Shown here one piece after another: positions 53,608 to 63,840 of a DNA stretch of 64,000 nt. The stretch comes from Bifidobacterium angulatum DSM 20098 = JCM 7096 (GTDB lineage: Bacteria; Actinomycetota; Actinomycetes; Actinomycetales; Bifidobacteriaceae). The first letter of the stretch is position 1. Each line of letters starts with the position of its first letter. Under the pieces are notes generated by a model. The model searched no databases. It was given only the letters and a program-made list of their open reading frames with translations, and had not been told where the DNA came from. A program made the position numbers and the translations under genes. The stretch spans positions 1,612,001 to 1,676,000 of the forward strand of contig NZ_AP012322.1 of NCBI RefSeq assembly GCF_001025155.1, given 5' to 3'.

Positions 53608-55032
53608 ATGGCAAAGACGTCCGTGCAATACCTATGTTCAGAATGCGGTTGGAGCGGCCCGAAATGGGTGGGCCGTTGCCCCGAATGCGGCCAATGGGGG
53701 ACGGTCGAGGAATTCCACGAGGCACGCCCGGCCGCACGCTCCCGTACAGCGGAACCGGGGCGCACCTCGCGGACCAAGGCAAGCGACGCCATCGCGTCTA
53801 GCGCCGCCACCGCGATCACCGATGTCGCAACGGACAGTGTGGAACGCGTCGCCACCGGATTCCAGGAATTCGACCGCGTACTCGGCGGCGGCATCGTCCC
53901 GGGTTCCGTAGTGCTGATCGCCGGAGAGCCTGGCATCGGCAAATCCACGCTGCTGCTCGAAACCGCCGGCAATATCGCCCGTTCCTACCGGAACGCCAAC
54001 GGCACCGTATTGTATATCTCCGGCGAGGAATCCCAGGCGCAAGTCCGCCTACGCGCCACACGCATCAACGCCGTGGAGCCGAATCTTCTGCTCGCGGCCA
54101 CCACCGATCTCGCCACGGCGCTCGGACTGATCGAACGCTATAAGCCCACACTCGCCATCGTCGATTCGGCGCAGACCATCATCTCGCAGGATGTCGATGG
54201 CATTTCGGGGGGTTCGACCCAGGTGCGCGAAGTGGCAAGCGCGCTTATCGACACCGCGAAAACCCTGGACGTACCGGTGCTGCTGGTGGGGCATGTGACC
54301 AAGGATGGCTCGATCGCCGGCCCACGCACATTGGAGCACCTGGTGGATGTGGTATGCCAGTTCGAAGGCGATAGCGCAACCGCACTACGACTGCTGCGCG
54401 CGGTAAAGAACCGTTTCGGGCCGACCGATGAGGTCGGATGCTTCGATATGAGCGGCGAGGGCATCGAAGAGGTAAGCGACCCTTCGGGCCTGTTCCTGTC
54501 CTCGAACGGGGATGCCGGCAGCACGCCGGTCGAAGGTACATGCGTCACGTTCACACTCGACGGTCATCGGTCGTTGCCCATCGAAGTGCAGGCATTGGTC
54601 ACCGACTCCGTGCTGCCTACGCCACGACGAGCCGTCAATGGCGTGGATAACAGCCGTATCGCCATGCTGACGGCCGTGCTGTACCGCCACGGCAAACTCA
54701 ACCTGCTGGGCAATGATCTTTATGTATCCACCATCGCAGGCGGCATCGCCAAGGAACCCGGATGCGACCTGTCGATTGTCGCGGCGCTGGCCAGCGCCGC
54801 TAAGCACACGCCTATCGCCCGAACCACCTGCGCAATAGGCGAGATCTCGCTCACCGGCCAGGTCAGGCCGGTGCCACGCTTGGAATACCGGTTGCGTGAA
54901 GCCGCAAGACTGGGGTTCACCACCGCAGTCACACCGGTGCTGCGCAAGCGGGTCTCCGTGGCGGGGCTGAACATCATACAGGTCGATTCGCTGCGTGACG
55001 CATTGGAATCGCTGGGACTTGCAGGCAGGTAG
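53608..55032 (+). CDS. radA: DNA repair protein RadA
   Basis: RecA-like ATPase, 474 residues, that promotes branch migration in recombination repair. It has the four-Cys zinc finger (YLCSECGWSGPKWVGRCPECG), Walker A GEPGIGKSTLLLE, Walker B LAIVDSAQT, the RadA-specific KNRFG motif and a C-terminal Lon-like domain (GEISLTGQVRPV). The ATG at 53608 starts the conserved part; the frame opens earlier with no ribosome site. Convergent with ribF (15-base gap). Confidence 0.96.
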   Translation: MAKTSVQYLCSECGWSGPKWVGRCPECGQWGTVEEFHEARPAARSRTAEPGRTSRTKASDAIASSAATAITDVATDSVERVATGFQEFDRVLGGGIVPGSVVLIAGEPGIGKSTLLLETAGNIARSYRNANGTVLYISGEESQAQVRLRATRINAVEPNLLLAATTDLATALGLIERYKPTLAIVDSAQTIISQDVDGISGGSTQVREVASALIDTAKTLDVPVLLVGHVTKDGSIAGPRTLEHLVDVVCQFEGDSATALRLLRAVKNRFGPTDEVGCFDMSGEGIEEVSDPSGLFLSSNGDAGSTPVEGTCVTFTLDGHRSLPIEVQALVTDSVLPTPRRAVNGVDNSRIAMLTAVLYRHGKLNLLGNDLYVSTIAGGIAKEPGCDLSIVAALASAAKHTPIARTTCAIGEISLTGQVRPVPRLEYRLREAARLGFTTAVTPVLRKRVSVAGLNIIQVDSLRDALESLGLAGR

Positions 55033-55047
55033 TCTCCTGCCCACGTC

Positions 55048-56220
55048 TTACTGCCGTGAGGTGATCTCCCTGGTGGTCTGCACATTGCGCTTAAGTTCGG
55101 CAACCAGTTCATCCGCGCTGCCGAACTTCACCTGCGGTCGCAGGAATCCGGCAAACTCCACCCGCACGGTGTGGCCATACAGTTCAAGCCAGTCCTCGCT
55201 CAGGCAGTAGGCTTCGACCACGCGTTCGTATCTGCCGGTGGCTTCGCTGAACGTGGGTTTGGTGCCGATGGAGATAGCAGCCGGCCAGCGCTGCGCGCCG
55301 ACCGCGTTACACACCAGTTCCACACGATCCTCAAGCCCCGCGTTCGCAGGGGCCTTGCCAAGATCGACCAGCCAACCGGCGTATACGCCATCCACCGGCA
55401 GATATCCGGTGATGCTCGCACCCAGGTTGGCAGTGGGGAATCCGATGGAACGCCCGCGTTCCTCACCATGCACCACTTCACCGGTCACCGCATGCAGATG
55501 GCCGAGAATCGCATCGGCCTCGTTGATCCTTCCGTTGCCCAGCAGATAGCGAACATTGCTGGAACTCCATGTACGCACGGGCTTGGCCTGGTGCTTTTTG
55601 CTCCACGCACGCCGCTCGGCCTTGGTCGCGCCTTCCAGCGGATTGGCCGGCTCGCCCCACTTGCTGGGCATCTGCGGCATCCAATTGCGTGGAATACGCA
55701 CTTCGCCGGGCCCGCGATCATCCACCACATCCAGTTCGAAAACACCGGTGGCTGCCGCAAGATTCGCAATCGCCTGCACGTCGCCTTTACGCCCTGCGCC
55801 CAATGCGGCGTCGGAGCCAAGCACCAACGTACGCATGCCAAGCTTGCCGGTGAGCTGGCCAAGGAAGAAGATATAGGACTTTTCCGCAAAGGCCAGCGAA
55901 TAACGCACCACATACACCTGTTCGATGCCGGCCCGTTCCATGGCGGCGATGCGCTCATCCACACCGGAAAGCGCATCGGCATCCACTTCCGGCGTGTTGC
56001 CGCCGTGCGCATGCACAAACGCCGGGCGCGGATCGAACAGCATCACCGCAGAACCGGCATCATGCCGCTTGGCGAGTTCCACGACCCGGTCGATCACCGC
56101 CTGGTGACCGCGATGCATGCCATCGAATGCCCCCAGCGTAATCACTACGCGGCGGTCCTTATCCACATCGGGCCATTCGATGTCGCCGTGCTCGTCGGGG
56201 ATCAAAGTCGTGATGTTCAT
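55048..56220 (-). CDS. ribF: Bifunctional riboflavin kinase / FAD synthetase
   Basis: Makes FMN and then FAD. N-terminal adenylyltransferase domain with ITLGAFDGMHRGHQAVI and WSSSNVRYLLGNGRI; C-terminal flavokinase domain with GRSIGFPTANLG and DGVYAGW. The 390-residue protein has an insertion of about 35 residues (WGEPANPLEGATKAERRAWSK) between the two. AAGGAC lies about 9 bases before the ATG. Follows truB on the same strand, as in many bacteria. Confidence 0.95.
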   Translation of the reverse strand: MNITTLIPDEHGDIEWPDVDKDRRVVITLGAFDGMHRGHQAVIDRVVELAKRHDAGSAVMLFDPRPAFVHAHGGNTPEVDADALSGVDERIAAMERAGIEQVYVVRYSLAFAEKSYIFFLGQLTGKLGMRTLVLGSDAALGAGRKGDVQAIANLAAATGVFELDVVDDRGPGEVRIPRNWMPQMPSKWGEPANPLEGATKAERRAWSKKHQAKPVRTWSSSNVRYLLGNGRINEADAILGHLHAVTGEVVHGEERGRSIGFPTANLGASITGYLPVDGVYAGWLVDLGKAPANAGLEDRVELVCNAVGAQRWPAAISIGTKPTFSEATGRYERVVEAYCLSEDWLELYGHTVRVEFAGFLRPQVKFGSADELVAELKRNVQTTREITSRQ

Positions 56221-56304
56221 GCGTGATGTCCTTCGCGTTGTGCTCTTTGCGTTCACGTTCCTACGTTGCGCCGCATCCACTGTAGCAGGCGGCGTTCCAA
56301 GCCG

Positions 56305-57441
56305 TTATTGCACGGGGAACACGGTAATCGGTTTGGCCTGATGCGCATTGGCACGGCCGATGATGGCCACGACGTCGGCCTCGCTCCGCTCGTTCGCATC
56401 GGCGGGAACATAGGCTACGGTGTCCTGACTCACCACCCGCTCGATACGGCGGCCGAAGCGTAACTCCACGGCTTCCTCCCCGCTAATGGCCACAGTAGGC
56501 ATAGCCCCCTGCGCGGCCTCCAGCATACTCAGCGCGTGATGGAGCACCCATGCGGTACGTTCGGCGCCCTGCCCGTACGGCGTATCGAGCACGGCCCGAT
56601 TACGGGTGATGGTCTCCCCCTCACGATTTGTGAAGGTTTTTCGCTCGGTATGCGCCGTAATAACACGTTCCCGATCGACCTTGGCATCGACACACCCACT
56701 GGCATCGTCGGGCAGCGCATAACGACCGACTCGGGTACGACGCAGTCTGGTCAGGTATCCCCCCACACCGAGCTTCGCTCCCAAATCACGTGCCAGTGCG
56801 CGAATATACGTGCCGGACGAGCAACTGACACGCACATCCACGTCGAGTACCGGTTCCGCATGATCCGCGTCGGCCGATTCACTCAATGGGCACGTCGCGT
56901 CCGCCATGCCGACGTATCCTTGTCGCACGTCACGCACGGTGAATTCGCCGATGACGACCTTGCGTGCCGTAAGCTCCACGTCGTTGCCTTCGCGGGCAAG
57001 ATCGTAGGCACGTTTGCCGTTGATTTTGATGGCGGAGAACGTGTTGGGAACCTGTTCGATGGTGCCGAGGAAGTCCCTGCCGATGGCGTCTTCCACCTGT
57101 TGTCTCGCCTGTTGAAGGTCGGTGGCCAGATTCAGTGACCGGACTCCTTCGGCAGCATCATAACGGCGAATCTCACCCTCGGCATCATCGGTGGTGCTAC
57201 TCAGGCCAAGGCGTATGGTCGCCTCATAGGTCTTATCGTGCTCCACAATGGCGCTCAGCAAGCGTGTGGCACGCCCGAAAGCGATGACCAGCAGACCGGT
57301 GGCCATCGGGTCCAATGTGCCGGCATGCCCGACTTTCTTAATATGCAGGGTGCCGCGCACAGCGGCGACCATATCGAAACTGGTAACCCCCTGAGGCTTG
57401 TCCACCAACAGCAAGCCGCATGGCTCAGGCTTCGTCGTCAT
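56305..57441 (-). CDS. truB: tRNA pseudouridine-55 synthase TruB
   Basis: Makes pseudouridine 55 in tRNA. Catalytic Asp in GHAGTLDPMATGLL near residue 42; DKPQGVTSFD at the N-terminus and SCSSGTYIRALARDLG later are family motifs. At 378 residues it is longer than E. coli TruB (314), with extensions in the C-terminal part. The ATG at 57441 lies 17 bases inside the rbfA coding end, so translation is coupled. Confidence 0.95.
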   Translation of the reverse strand: MTTKPEPCGLLLVDKPQGVTSFDMVAAVRGTLHIKKVGHAGTLDPMATGLLVIAFGRATRLLSAIVEHDKTYEATIRLGLSSTTDDAEGEIRRYDAAEGVRSLNLATDLQQARQQVEDAIGRDFLGTIEQVPNTFSAIKINGKRAYDLAREGNDVELTARKVVIGEFTVRDVRQGYVGMADATCPLSESADADHAEPVLDVDVRVSCSSGTYIRALARDLGAKLGVGGYLTRLRRTRVGRYALPDDASGCVDAKVDRERVITAHTERKTFTNREGETITRNRAVLDTPYGQGAERTAWVLHHALSMLEAAQGAMPTVAISGEEAVELRFGRRIERVVSQDTVAYVPADANERSEADVVAIIGRANAHQAKPITVFPVQ

Positions 57442-57928
57442 CGTCCCAATCGTCGTCATCGTCCCAACCATCCGATTCCGGATCTTCCGCGGTCTCCTCA
57501 GGATGCTTGTACGGATCGGCCTCACCGGCATACTGGGCGGTTTCACGCGCCTTGGCGAGTTCCTCGTCGCGCTTGCGAGCCACAGCGAGAATATCTTCGA
57601 TCTCGTGTGCCTCGCCGGGCACCTCGTCGAATACGAATTGCAGCTGCGGCGTCAGGCGCAGACCCGCCTTGGTTCCCACCAGGGAGCGCAGACGACCCTT
57701 GGCCTGATTCAGCGCCTGCTGGGCACGCTTGCGTTCGCCATCTTCGTGGCCTTCATGACCAAGCTGGGTCCAATATACTTTGGCGAGCTGCAGATCGTTG
57801 GTCACACGAACCTCGGTGATGGTGATATTCGCCAGACGCTTGTCATGCAACTGGGCCTCCATCGAGGAGGCGATCACACGCTGGATCAGTGCCGCGATAC
57901 GCGCGGCGCGTGGGTTGGTTCCTGCCAT
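57425..57928 (-). CDS. rbfA: Ribosome-binding factor A
   Basis: Late 30S maturation factor, 167 residues, with the KH-like core (RVIASSMEAQLHDKRLANITITEVRVTNDLQLAKVYW). The C-terminal 50 residues are acidic (DGWDDDDDWDDDDEA), an extension of the usual protein of about 120 residues. Its stop overlaps truB. Lies after infB in the nusA-infB-rbfA-truB-ribF order. Confidence 0.93.
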   Translation of the reverse strand: MAGTNPRAARIAALIQRVIASSMEAQLHDKRLANITITEVRVTNDLQLAKVYWTQLGHEGHEDGERKRAQQALNQAKGRLRSLVGTKAGLRLTPQLQFVFDEVPGEAHEIEDILAVARKRDEELAKARETAQYAGEADPYKHPEETAEDPESDGWDDDDDWDDDDEA

Positions 57929-58078
57929 GAATCTTCCTTACATAGCTTGTTTCGTCTTATATCGTCTTGCATCGTTTGGTTACGAATTCCCGCACAGCCA
58001 TTCCCGGTGCGGGGATTTGCCGTCTTGGATTTCGGTATCACGCGAGAATCCACCCGGGCATAGGCTCATTAAACGAAG

Positions 58079-58131
58079 TCAGTGCACGTTTCCGACCCAC
58101 AGTATTCCTGTGAATCGGAAACGTACACTGA
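58079..58131. terminator. Long hairpin between infB and rbfA
   Basis: TCAGTG.ACGTTTCCGA pairs with TCGGAAACGT.CACTGA, with an inner CACAG/CTGTG stem and a 5-base loop. It occupies the 236-bp gap and may lower read-through from infB or process the operon RNA. Confidence 0.7.
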
Positions 58132-58165
58132 TCATTCATACGGTTGGCGTTGCCGAATACGGCGT

Positions 58166-60925
58166 CTACTTACGCTCGATCTCGCGCATCTCGAAGGTCT
58201 CGATGATGTCGCCGATCTCGATGTCGTTGAAGCTGCCGAGATTGATACCGGCCTCGTAGCCTTCCTTGACGGACTGCACATCGTCTTTGAAACGACGCAG
58301 GGAGGAGATCTCCAGATCGTTGACGGTAGCCACGCCGTTGCGCAGAATACGGCACTTCGTACCACGCTTGACCTCGCCGTCCTGCACCATGACGCCGGCG
58401 ATGTTGCCGAACTTGGAGGAACGGAAGATCTCGCGGATCTCGGAGTGGGAGGTGGTGACCTCCTCGTATTCCGGCTTCAGCATGCCCTTGAGGGACGCCT
58501 CGATGTCTTCGATGGCCTTGTAGATGATCGAGTAGTACTTGATCTCCACGCCTTCGCGCTCGGCCAGATCAGCCACCTGACGGTTCGGACGCACATTGAA
58601 GCCGATGATGACGGCCTTGTCGACGGTTGCCAGGTTGACATCGTTCTGGGTGATGGCGCCGACACCGCGGTGGATGACCTGGATGCCGACCTCGTCGGAG
58701 ACCTCGATCTTCATCAGGGAGTCTTCCAGTGCCTCGACGGAACCGGAGGAATCGCCCTTGATGACGATGTTGAGCATATCCACCTCGGACTTGGCGAACT
58801 GCTCCTTCAGGCTTTCGAGGGAGACGATCTTGCGACGCTTCGCCAACTGTGCGGCGCGCTCAGTGGCCTGACGCTTCTCGGCGATCTGACGTGCCGCGCG
58901 GTCGTCGCCGGCCACGAGGAAGAGATCGCCTGCGGTAGGCACGGAGGTAAGGCCGAGCACCTGCACCGGACAGGACGGGCCTGCGGTCTTCATCTGCTTG
59001 CCGTTCTCGTCAAGCATGGCGCGCACGCGGCCATACGAGGTACCGGCAACAATCGAATCGCCCACATGGAGGGTACCGGACTGCACCAGCACGGTGGCCA
59101 CGGCACCGCGCCCCTTGTCGAGTCGCGCTTCGATGGTGGCGCCGCGAGCGTCCATATCCGGGTTGGCGCGCAGGTCGAGTTCGGCGTCGGCCGTGAGCAG
59201 CACAGCTTCCAGCAGCTTGTCGACGTTCGTGCCCTGCTTGGCGGAGATGTCGACGAACATGGTGTCGCCACCGTATTCCTCCGGCACAAGACCGAACTCG
59301 GTGAGCTGACCACGCACCTTATCAGGATTGGCGCCTTCCTTATCGATCTTGTTCACCGCCACCACGATCGGCACGTGTGCCGCCTGGGCGTGGTTGATGG
59401 CTTCGACGGTCTGCGGCATCACGCCGTCATCCGCGGCGACCACGAGGATCGCGACATCGGTAAGCTCGGCACCACGTGCACGCATGGCGGTGAAGGCCTC
59501 ATGGCCAGGGGTGTCGAGGAAGGTGATCTTGCGCTGTTCGCCTTCAAGGGTGACGGAAACCTGATATGCACCGATACGCTGGGTAATGCCGCCAGCCTCG
59601 CCTTCGATGACGTTGCTTCGACGGATGGTGTCCAGCAGTCGAGTCTTACCGTGATCGACGTGACCCATAACGGTGACGACCGGCGGACGAGGCTTGAGAT
59701 CCTTGTCGTCCTGCAGTTCCTCTTCGTCAAGGTCGATGTCGAACTGCTGCAGCAGTTCCTTGTCTTCCTCTTCGGCGGAAACCAGCTTGATATCCCAGCC
59801 GATCTCCTCGCCAAGGATCTGGAAGGTCGCCTCATCGAGGGACTGTGTGGCCGTAGTCATCTCACCGAGATGGAACATCACGGTGACAAGGGCTGCCGGA
59901 TTGACGTTGATCTTCTCGGCCAGATCGGCAAGGCTTGCACCCTGACGCAGACGAATCACCTGACCGTCGCCGCGCGGAATACGCACGCCGCCGATGGTCG
60001 GTGCTTTGATCTCCTCATATTCGCGGCGCTTCGCCAGCCTGTTCTTGCGGGCCTTCGAAGACTTGCCACCCTGACGGCCGAATGCGCCTGCGGTACCGCC
60101 GCGACCACGACCGCCGCCACGAGCGGGACCATTGTTCGGAGCGCTGCTCGGGAAGTTGCTCTGCTGACCGCCGCTGCGGAAGCCACCACGTGCACCGCCG
60201 CTCTGCTGGCCGCCGCGCTGTGCGCCACCGCCATTACGGTTCTGCCCCCACTGGCCCGGACGTGCACCCTGCCCGCCCTGGGCCGGACGACCTCCACGGA
60301 ATCCGCCACGACCGCCACGACCGCGACCGCCATGCCTATCCGCGTTGTTGTTCACCGTCGGGCGAGCCATCGGATGCGGACGCGGAATATCACCCGGCGT
60401 CGGAGTATGCATGCCCTGCTTACGGCTGAATGGATTATTGCCTGGGCGCGGGCCTGGAGTATGCGGACGCTGCGCCGAGGAACCGCCCTGTGCTGCGTGC
60501 TGGGCCGGAGCGGGCTTGGGCCCCGGCTTGGCGGGACGTGCGCCAGGCTTGGACTGCTGCGCATGCTGAGCGGCGGGCCTATCGCCACGCTGCTGGGGGT
60601 TGTTGTTCCTATGAGGCTTGGGCCCTGGTACGGCGGAATGCTTAGCCGCGCCCGGCTTAGCGGGACCGGGCTTTGCCGGACCAGGCTTTGCGATCGGCTT
60701 CGGGGTTGCCTTGGGAGCAGCTGCCTTCGGCTGTTCTTTGCCTTTACCCTTGGCTGCGCCGTCGCCCTTCGGAGCCAGGGCTGCCTTGAGCTTACGCTCG
60801 ACCGGCGGCTCGACAGTGGAGGAAGCCGACTTGACGAACTCCCCCATATCCTTCAGCTTCTCCAGCACGGTCTTGCTGTCGAGGCCAAGGTCCTTGGCGA
60901 TTTCATATACGCGTGGTTTTGCCAC
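58166..60925 (-). CDS. infB: Translation initiation factor IF-2
   Basis: GTPase that brings fMet-tRNA to the 30S subunit; 919 residues. An IF2N domain ([22 protein letters not shown]) starts the protein, then a long Pro/Ala/Gly/Arg-rich linker (residues about 60-300), a second IF2N ([19 protein letters not shown]), the G domain ([20 protein letters not shown]) and the C-terminal domains II-IV. The linker is typical of actinobacterial IF-2. nusA lies directly upstream without an intervening ylxR gene. Confidence 0.97.
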   Translation of the reverse strand: MAKPRVYEIAKDLGLDSKTVLEKLKDMGEFVKSASSTVEPPVERKLKAALAPKGDGAAKGKGKEQPKAAAPKATPKPIAKPGPAKPGPAKPGAAKHSAVPGPKPHRNNNPQQRGDRPAAQHAQQSKPGARPAKPGPKPAPAQHAAQGGSSAQRPHTPGPRPGNNPFSRKQGMHTPTPGDIPRPHPMARPTVNNNADRHGGRGRGGRGGFRGGRPAQGGQGARPGQWGQNRNGGGAQRGGQQSGGARGGFRSGGQQSNFPSSAPNNGPARGGGRGRGGTAGAFGRQGGKSSKARKNRLAKRREYEEIKAPTIGGVRIPRGDGQVIRLRQGASLADLAEKINVNPAALVTVMFHLGEMTTATQSLDEATFQILGEEIGWDIKLVSAEEEDKELLQQFDIDLDEEELQDDKDLKPRPPVVTVMGHVDHGKTRLLDTIRRSNVIEGEAGGITQRIGAYQVSVTLEGEQRKITFLDTPGHEAFTAMRARGAELTDVAILVVAADDGVMPQTVEAINHAQAAHVPIVVAVNKIDKEGANPDKVRGQLTEFGLVPEEYGGDTMFVDISAKQGTNVDKLLEAVLLTADAELDLRANPDMDARGATIEARLDKGRGAVATVLVQSGTLHVGDSIVAGTSYGRVRAMLDENGKQMKTAGPSCPVQVLGLTSVPTAGDLFLVAGDDRAARQIAEKRQATERAAQLAKRRKIVSLESLKEQFAKSEVDMLNIVIKGDSSGSVEALEDSLMKIEVSDEVGIQVIHRGVGAITQNDVNLATVDKAVIIGFNVRPNRQVADLAEREGVEIKYYSIIYKAIEDIEASLKGMLKPEYEEVTTSHSEIREIFRSSKFGNIAGVMVQDGEVKRGTKCRILRNGVATVNDLEISSLRRFKDDVQSVKEGYEAGINLGSFNDIEIGDIIETFEMREIERK

Positions 60926-61084
60926 TACTTGTTCTCCTATCTGTGACCACGCGCCCGCGCAGTCAATGCTCGATGACGGTGAGCCTGTTCATCGTGCAAC
61001 CATAATCGTGTGTATCCTCGTCGTTCGACTAAGAGCCTACTTATGCCTGATAATTTCCGGCACAAGCATACCCAAAGCGTTGGA

Positions 61085-62125
61085 TTACTCGTCCGCCTGC
61101 TCGGTCTGCTCGGCCATCTTCTTGGCATGGGTCTCAGCGGACTCAATGCCGATCTTCCAGCCGGTAAGCTTGGCGGCAAGACGAGCGTTCTGGCCTTCCT
61201 TGCCGATGGCCAGCGACAGCTGGTCATCGTGGATGAAGGCGATGGCGGTCTTGTTCTTCTCGCTGATGATCTGAACGCCGGTGGCAACCGCCGGGGACAG
61301 CGCCGATGCGACGAACTTTGCCGGATCGTCGGAGTAATCGACGATATCGATCTTCTCCTGGCCAAGGTTCTCCATCACCGCACGAACGCGAGCACCGCCG
61401 GGGCCAATCAGGGCACCCTTCGGATTGACGCCTTCGGTGTTGGCCTTGACCGCGATCTTGGTTCGCGCGCCGGCCTCTCGAGCGATGGCCATAATCGACA
61501 CCGCGCCGGAAACCAGTTCGGGAACCTCGCGTTCGAACAGGCAACGCACCAGTTCCGGATGGGAACGGGAGACGATGATCTCCGGCCCCTTCAGACCACG
61601 GCCAACGTTCACCACGTAGACGCGCAGACGCTCGCCATGGCGATAACGCTCACCAGGCACCTGCTCACGACGCGGCAGCAATGCTTCCACATCGCCCATG
61701 GCAATATGCACATTGGAGGAGTCCTTCACGTCCTGCTGCACGATGCCGGTAATCAGCTTGCCCTTCTGGCCGCTGAACGCACCGAAGATCTTCTCATCCT
61801 CGGCATGACGGAACAGCAGCGTGATGACCTGACGAGCGGTGGCGGCAGCGAGACGGCCGAAATCCTTGGGAGTGTCGTCGTATTCCTCACCCAGCGTGGG
61901 TGCGGGATGCGGATTCTCCTCGGTCGGGGTTCCGGGAATCTCGTCGGCGGCCCACACGGTGAACGTGCCGGCGCGATCGTCAAGTTCAATACGTGCATGC
62001 TTGGCGGCATGCGGCGTCTTCAGATATGCGAGACGCAACGCCTCGGAAAGAGCATCATCAAGTGTTTCAGCGTCAATACCCTGCTCCGCTGCGAGCTTAT
62101 GAATTCCTGCCAGGTCCAGTTCCAT
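61085..62125 (-). CDS. nusA: Transcription termination/antitermination protein NusA
   Basis: Binds RNA polymerase and nascent RNA. The 346-residue protein has the N-terminal RNAP-binding domain, an S1 domain (KGKLITGIVQQDVKDSSNVHIAMG...), and two KH domains (VNPKGALIGPGGARVRAVMENL and LSLAIGKEGQNARLAAKLTG). It lacks the acidic C-terminal repeats of E. coli NusA, as in other actinobacteria. GGGAGG lies 12 bases before the chosen ATG at 62125. Confidence 0.96.
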   Translation of the reverse strand: MELDLAGIHKLAAEQGIDAETLDDALSEALRLAYLKTPHAAKHARIELDDRAGTFTVWAADEIPGTPTEENPHPAPTLGEEYDDTPKDFGRLAAATARQVITLLFRHAEDEKIFGAFSGQKGKLITGIVQQDVKDSSNVHIAMGDVEALLPRREQVPGERYRHGERLRVYVVNVGRGLKGPEIIVSRSHPELVRCLFEREVPELVSGAVSIMAIAREAGARTKIAVKANTEGVNPKGALIGPGGARVRAVMENLGQEKIDIVDYSDDPAKFVASALSPAVATGVQIISEKNKTAIAFIHDDQLSLAIGKEGQNARLAAKLTGWKIGIESAETHAKKMAEQTEQADE

Positions 62126-62200
62126 GTTCCGCAAGACCTCCCTTTAAATTATTGCGTACTAGGCTCATATGGTCATAGTTAGTGTTTATTCTACTGTTTT

Positions 62201-63031
62201 ATGCAGACACTTCGAGACGCTTCCCTTCATGGCACAAAGGCTCTGGCGATAGCAGCCGCCGGAGCCCTTCTTCTGTCTCTTGAGGGATGCTCGACTCCGA
62301 ATCTCGAAGCACAGGTCAACGAGGCCGCCAAACCAGACACTTGTGAAAGCGCCTACGAATCCGCCGTATCCAGCAATAGCGCCATGGCAGCCGGCAGACC
62401 GCTGATGAGCCGCTACCTCAACGCCCTGATCGCAGCCTCGTCCTGGTCCTCCGTGTCCGTCTCGTGCCCGGCAAGAGCCGCTGAAGGCATCGCACACGCC
62501 GCACAGGCGGCTTATACGGCCCAGCAGCTCGCAGGACGCTTGGGACTCGCCGCGGCATCTGCGCCCAGCGTGGATTTCGGCGCGTTGGTCAAGCTCGATA
62601 TGGACACTGACGTATTGCTCGATATCGCCTTGGAAGAGGATCGTGCGGGTTTCTCGCTTGGCGTATTGGCCGCACGTGGCGTCGATAACGCCACATTGGC
62701 GGCCAGCGACGCCCATAAGACCGCAGCCCAACGTCTGGTCTCGCTCTCCGGTGCGAGCTCGGATCCACGGCAGAAAGTGTATGCCGTCGACCAGCTGATT
62801 TCGCATCCGCAGACCGTTCACGACCCGGCGAATATGCTTGAGACTCCAACGCTCGCCGCCATCGAGATGAATTGCGCTCGATCCTATCTCACGGCTCTTA
62901 CGGATTCGAAGCATATTTCCAAGAACACCCTTGCCTGGCTTGCCGATACGGCAAAGGCAAGGCTCTGGCATGCCTACGAGCTGGGCTATCCGCTTGTTGA
63001 CGAGGCAGTGCTATCCCAGCAATCCGAGTAG
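62201..63031 (+). CDS. Predicted lipoprotein
   Basis: This 276-residue secreted protein has a signal peptide with Lys, a hydrophobic core (ALAIAAAGALLLSLEG) and a Cys at residue 30 (LSLEGC). This is a poor lipobox, since Glu at -2 is unusual. The mature part is helical and Ala-rich, with no family I recognise; length and Ala/Glu content resemble DUF4439-type actinobacterial lipoproteins. No ribosome site is seen; TATTCT lies 8 bases before the ATG, so the mRNA may be leaderless. Confidence 0.75.
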   Translation: MQTLRDASLHGTKALAIAAAGALLLSLEGCSTPNLEAQVNEAAKPDTCESAYESAVSSNSAMAAGRPLMSRYLNALIAASSWSSVSVSCPARAAEGIAHAAQAAYTAQQLAGRLGLAAASAPSVDFGALVKLDMDTDVLLDIALEEDRAGFSLGVLAARGVDNATLAASDAHKTAAQRLVSLSGASSDPRQKVYAVDQLISHPQTVHDPANMLETPTLAAIEMNCARSYLTALTDSKHISKNTLAWLADTAKARLWHAYELGYPLVDEAVLSQQSE

Positions 63032-63060
63032 TCAGAACCGATGCACATAGACGGCACTTG

Positions 63061-63095
63061 TATCGCCTAAAGCGACCAAGGATGCTTTGGCGATA
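63061..63095 (+). terminator. Hairpin after the lipoprotein gene
   Basis: TATCGCC-t-AAAGC pairs with GCTTT-GGCGATA, 30 bases after the stop; no clean T-run. Confidence 0.55.
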
Positions 63096-63115
63096 AGAAC
63101 CGTTACATAACAGAA

Positions 63116-63142
63116 AACCGCAGCCGTTGGGCTGCGGTTTTC
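63116..63142 (-). terminator. Terminator of tRNA-Ser(CGA)
   Basis: AACCGCAGCC/GGCTGCGGTT hairpin with a 4-base loop, followed by TTTTCTG on the minus strand. Confidence 0.85.
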
Positions 63143-63150
63143 TGTATTGG

Positions 63151-63236
63151 CGGATAAGGCGAGATTCGAACTCGCGGAGGGGTTCGCCCTCACACGCTTT
63201 CGAGGCGTGCTCCTTAGACCGCTCGGACACTTATCC
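63151..63236 (-). tRNA. tRNA-Ser (anticodon CGA)
   Basis: Type II tRNA: acceptor GGATAAG/CTTATCC, anticodon loop CTCGAAA (CGA), long variable arm, T-loop GTTCGAA. No encoded CCA. Confidence 0.95.
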
Positions 63237-63319
63237 ATTGTTGCAAAGCAACTTGTCTATTATGCCATAAAAAACCGATACGGCAAATCGTGTCGGACGT
63301 GTCATGTCTTTGCCCTACG

Positions 63320-63666
63320 AACACGCCTCCAGGCGGGGTGACGCCGTTCACTTGCGGATAATAGCCGGCCGACGTGTAGACGAATTCCTCGGGTATCACG
63401 CCGTCGTGAACGATCTGCTTATCGGAATAGATGTCGTTCAGATAGGCGTTCAACGCCTGCACACGCTGCTTAAGGCCTGCTTCAAGACGGTCGAACTCAT
63501 CGGATTCGATGATGCGCGGCACGGGATCATAGGGGAACAACCGATCGTGATATTCGCCGTCCTTGTATACGCCGGAACGCACACCGTTGCGGCTGAGCTC
63601 GCGATTGATCTCCTCGCGCCGGGATACCAGCTCCTTTGCCAATGTACGTGCCGCTGATTCGATCAT
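63320..63666 (-). pseudogene. Truncated circularly permuted ATP-grasp protein fragment
   Basis: About 115 codons show the N-terminal part of the ATP-grasp family DUF404/DUF407: SGVYKDGEYHDRLFPYDPVPRI, LEAGLKQRVQALNAYLNDIYSD, VHDGVIPEEFVY and GVTPPGGVFV. The family protein has about 470 residues or more; here homology stops at GGVFVGQ and the frame continues as unrelated sequence toward tRNA-Ser(CGA). The usual start region (DEMFD) is also missing. The rest of the gene is not in the window. Read as a gene remnant. Confidence 0.75.
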
Positions 63667-63798
63667 TCGCCCGACCCCTTCCGCTCGTTCGACATTCCCG
63701 CCGTCTGGCGGTGCCTGCGATACGAACGAACGTAGAGAACCGGCGTTACCGTAAGCGGGCTTTGATGTTACGGTCTTGACACGTCGGAAATATCCCTG

Positions 63799-63822
63799 AA
63801 AAACGGGAGCATCGAAGGCTCC
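63799..63822 (-). terminator. Terminator of truA
   Basis: GGAGC/GCTCC hairpin followed by CGTTTTTC on the minus strand, 19 bases past the truA stop. Confidence 0.7.
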
Positions 63823-63840
63823 TTGACCCCGCCTATGCCG

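Noticed and set aside
60000..60800. Gly/Arg/Pro repeats in infB as a repeat element
   Set aside because: This is the normal low-complexity linker of actinobacterial IF-2.
58082..60946. 954-codon plus-strand open frame
   Set aside because: Antisense to infB, which has all IF-2 motifs; the long frame is a by-product of codon bias.
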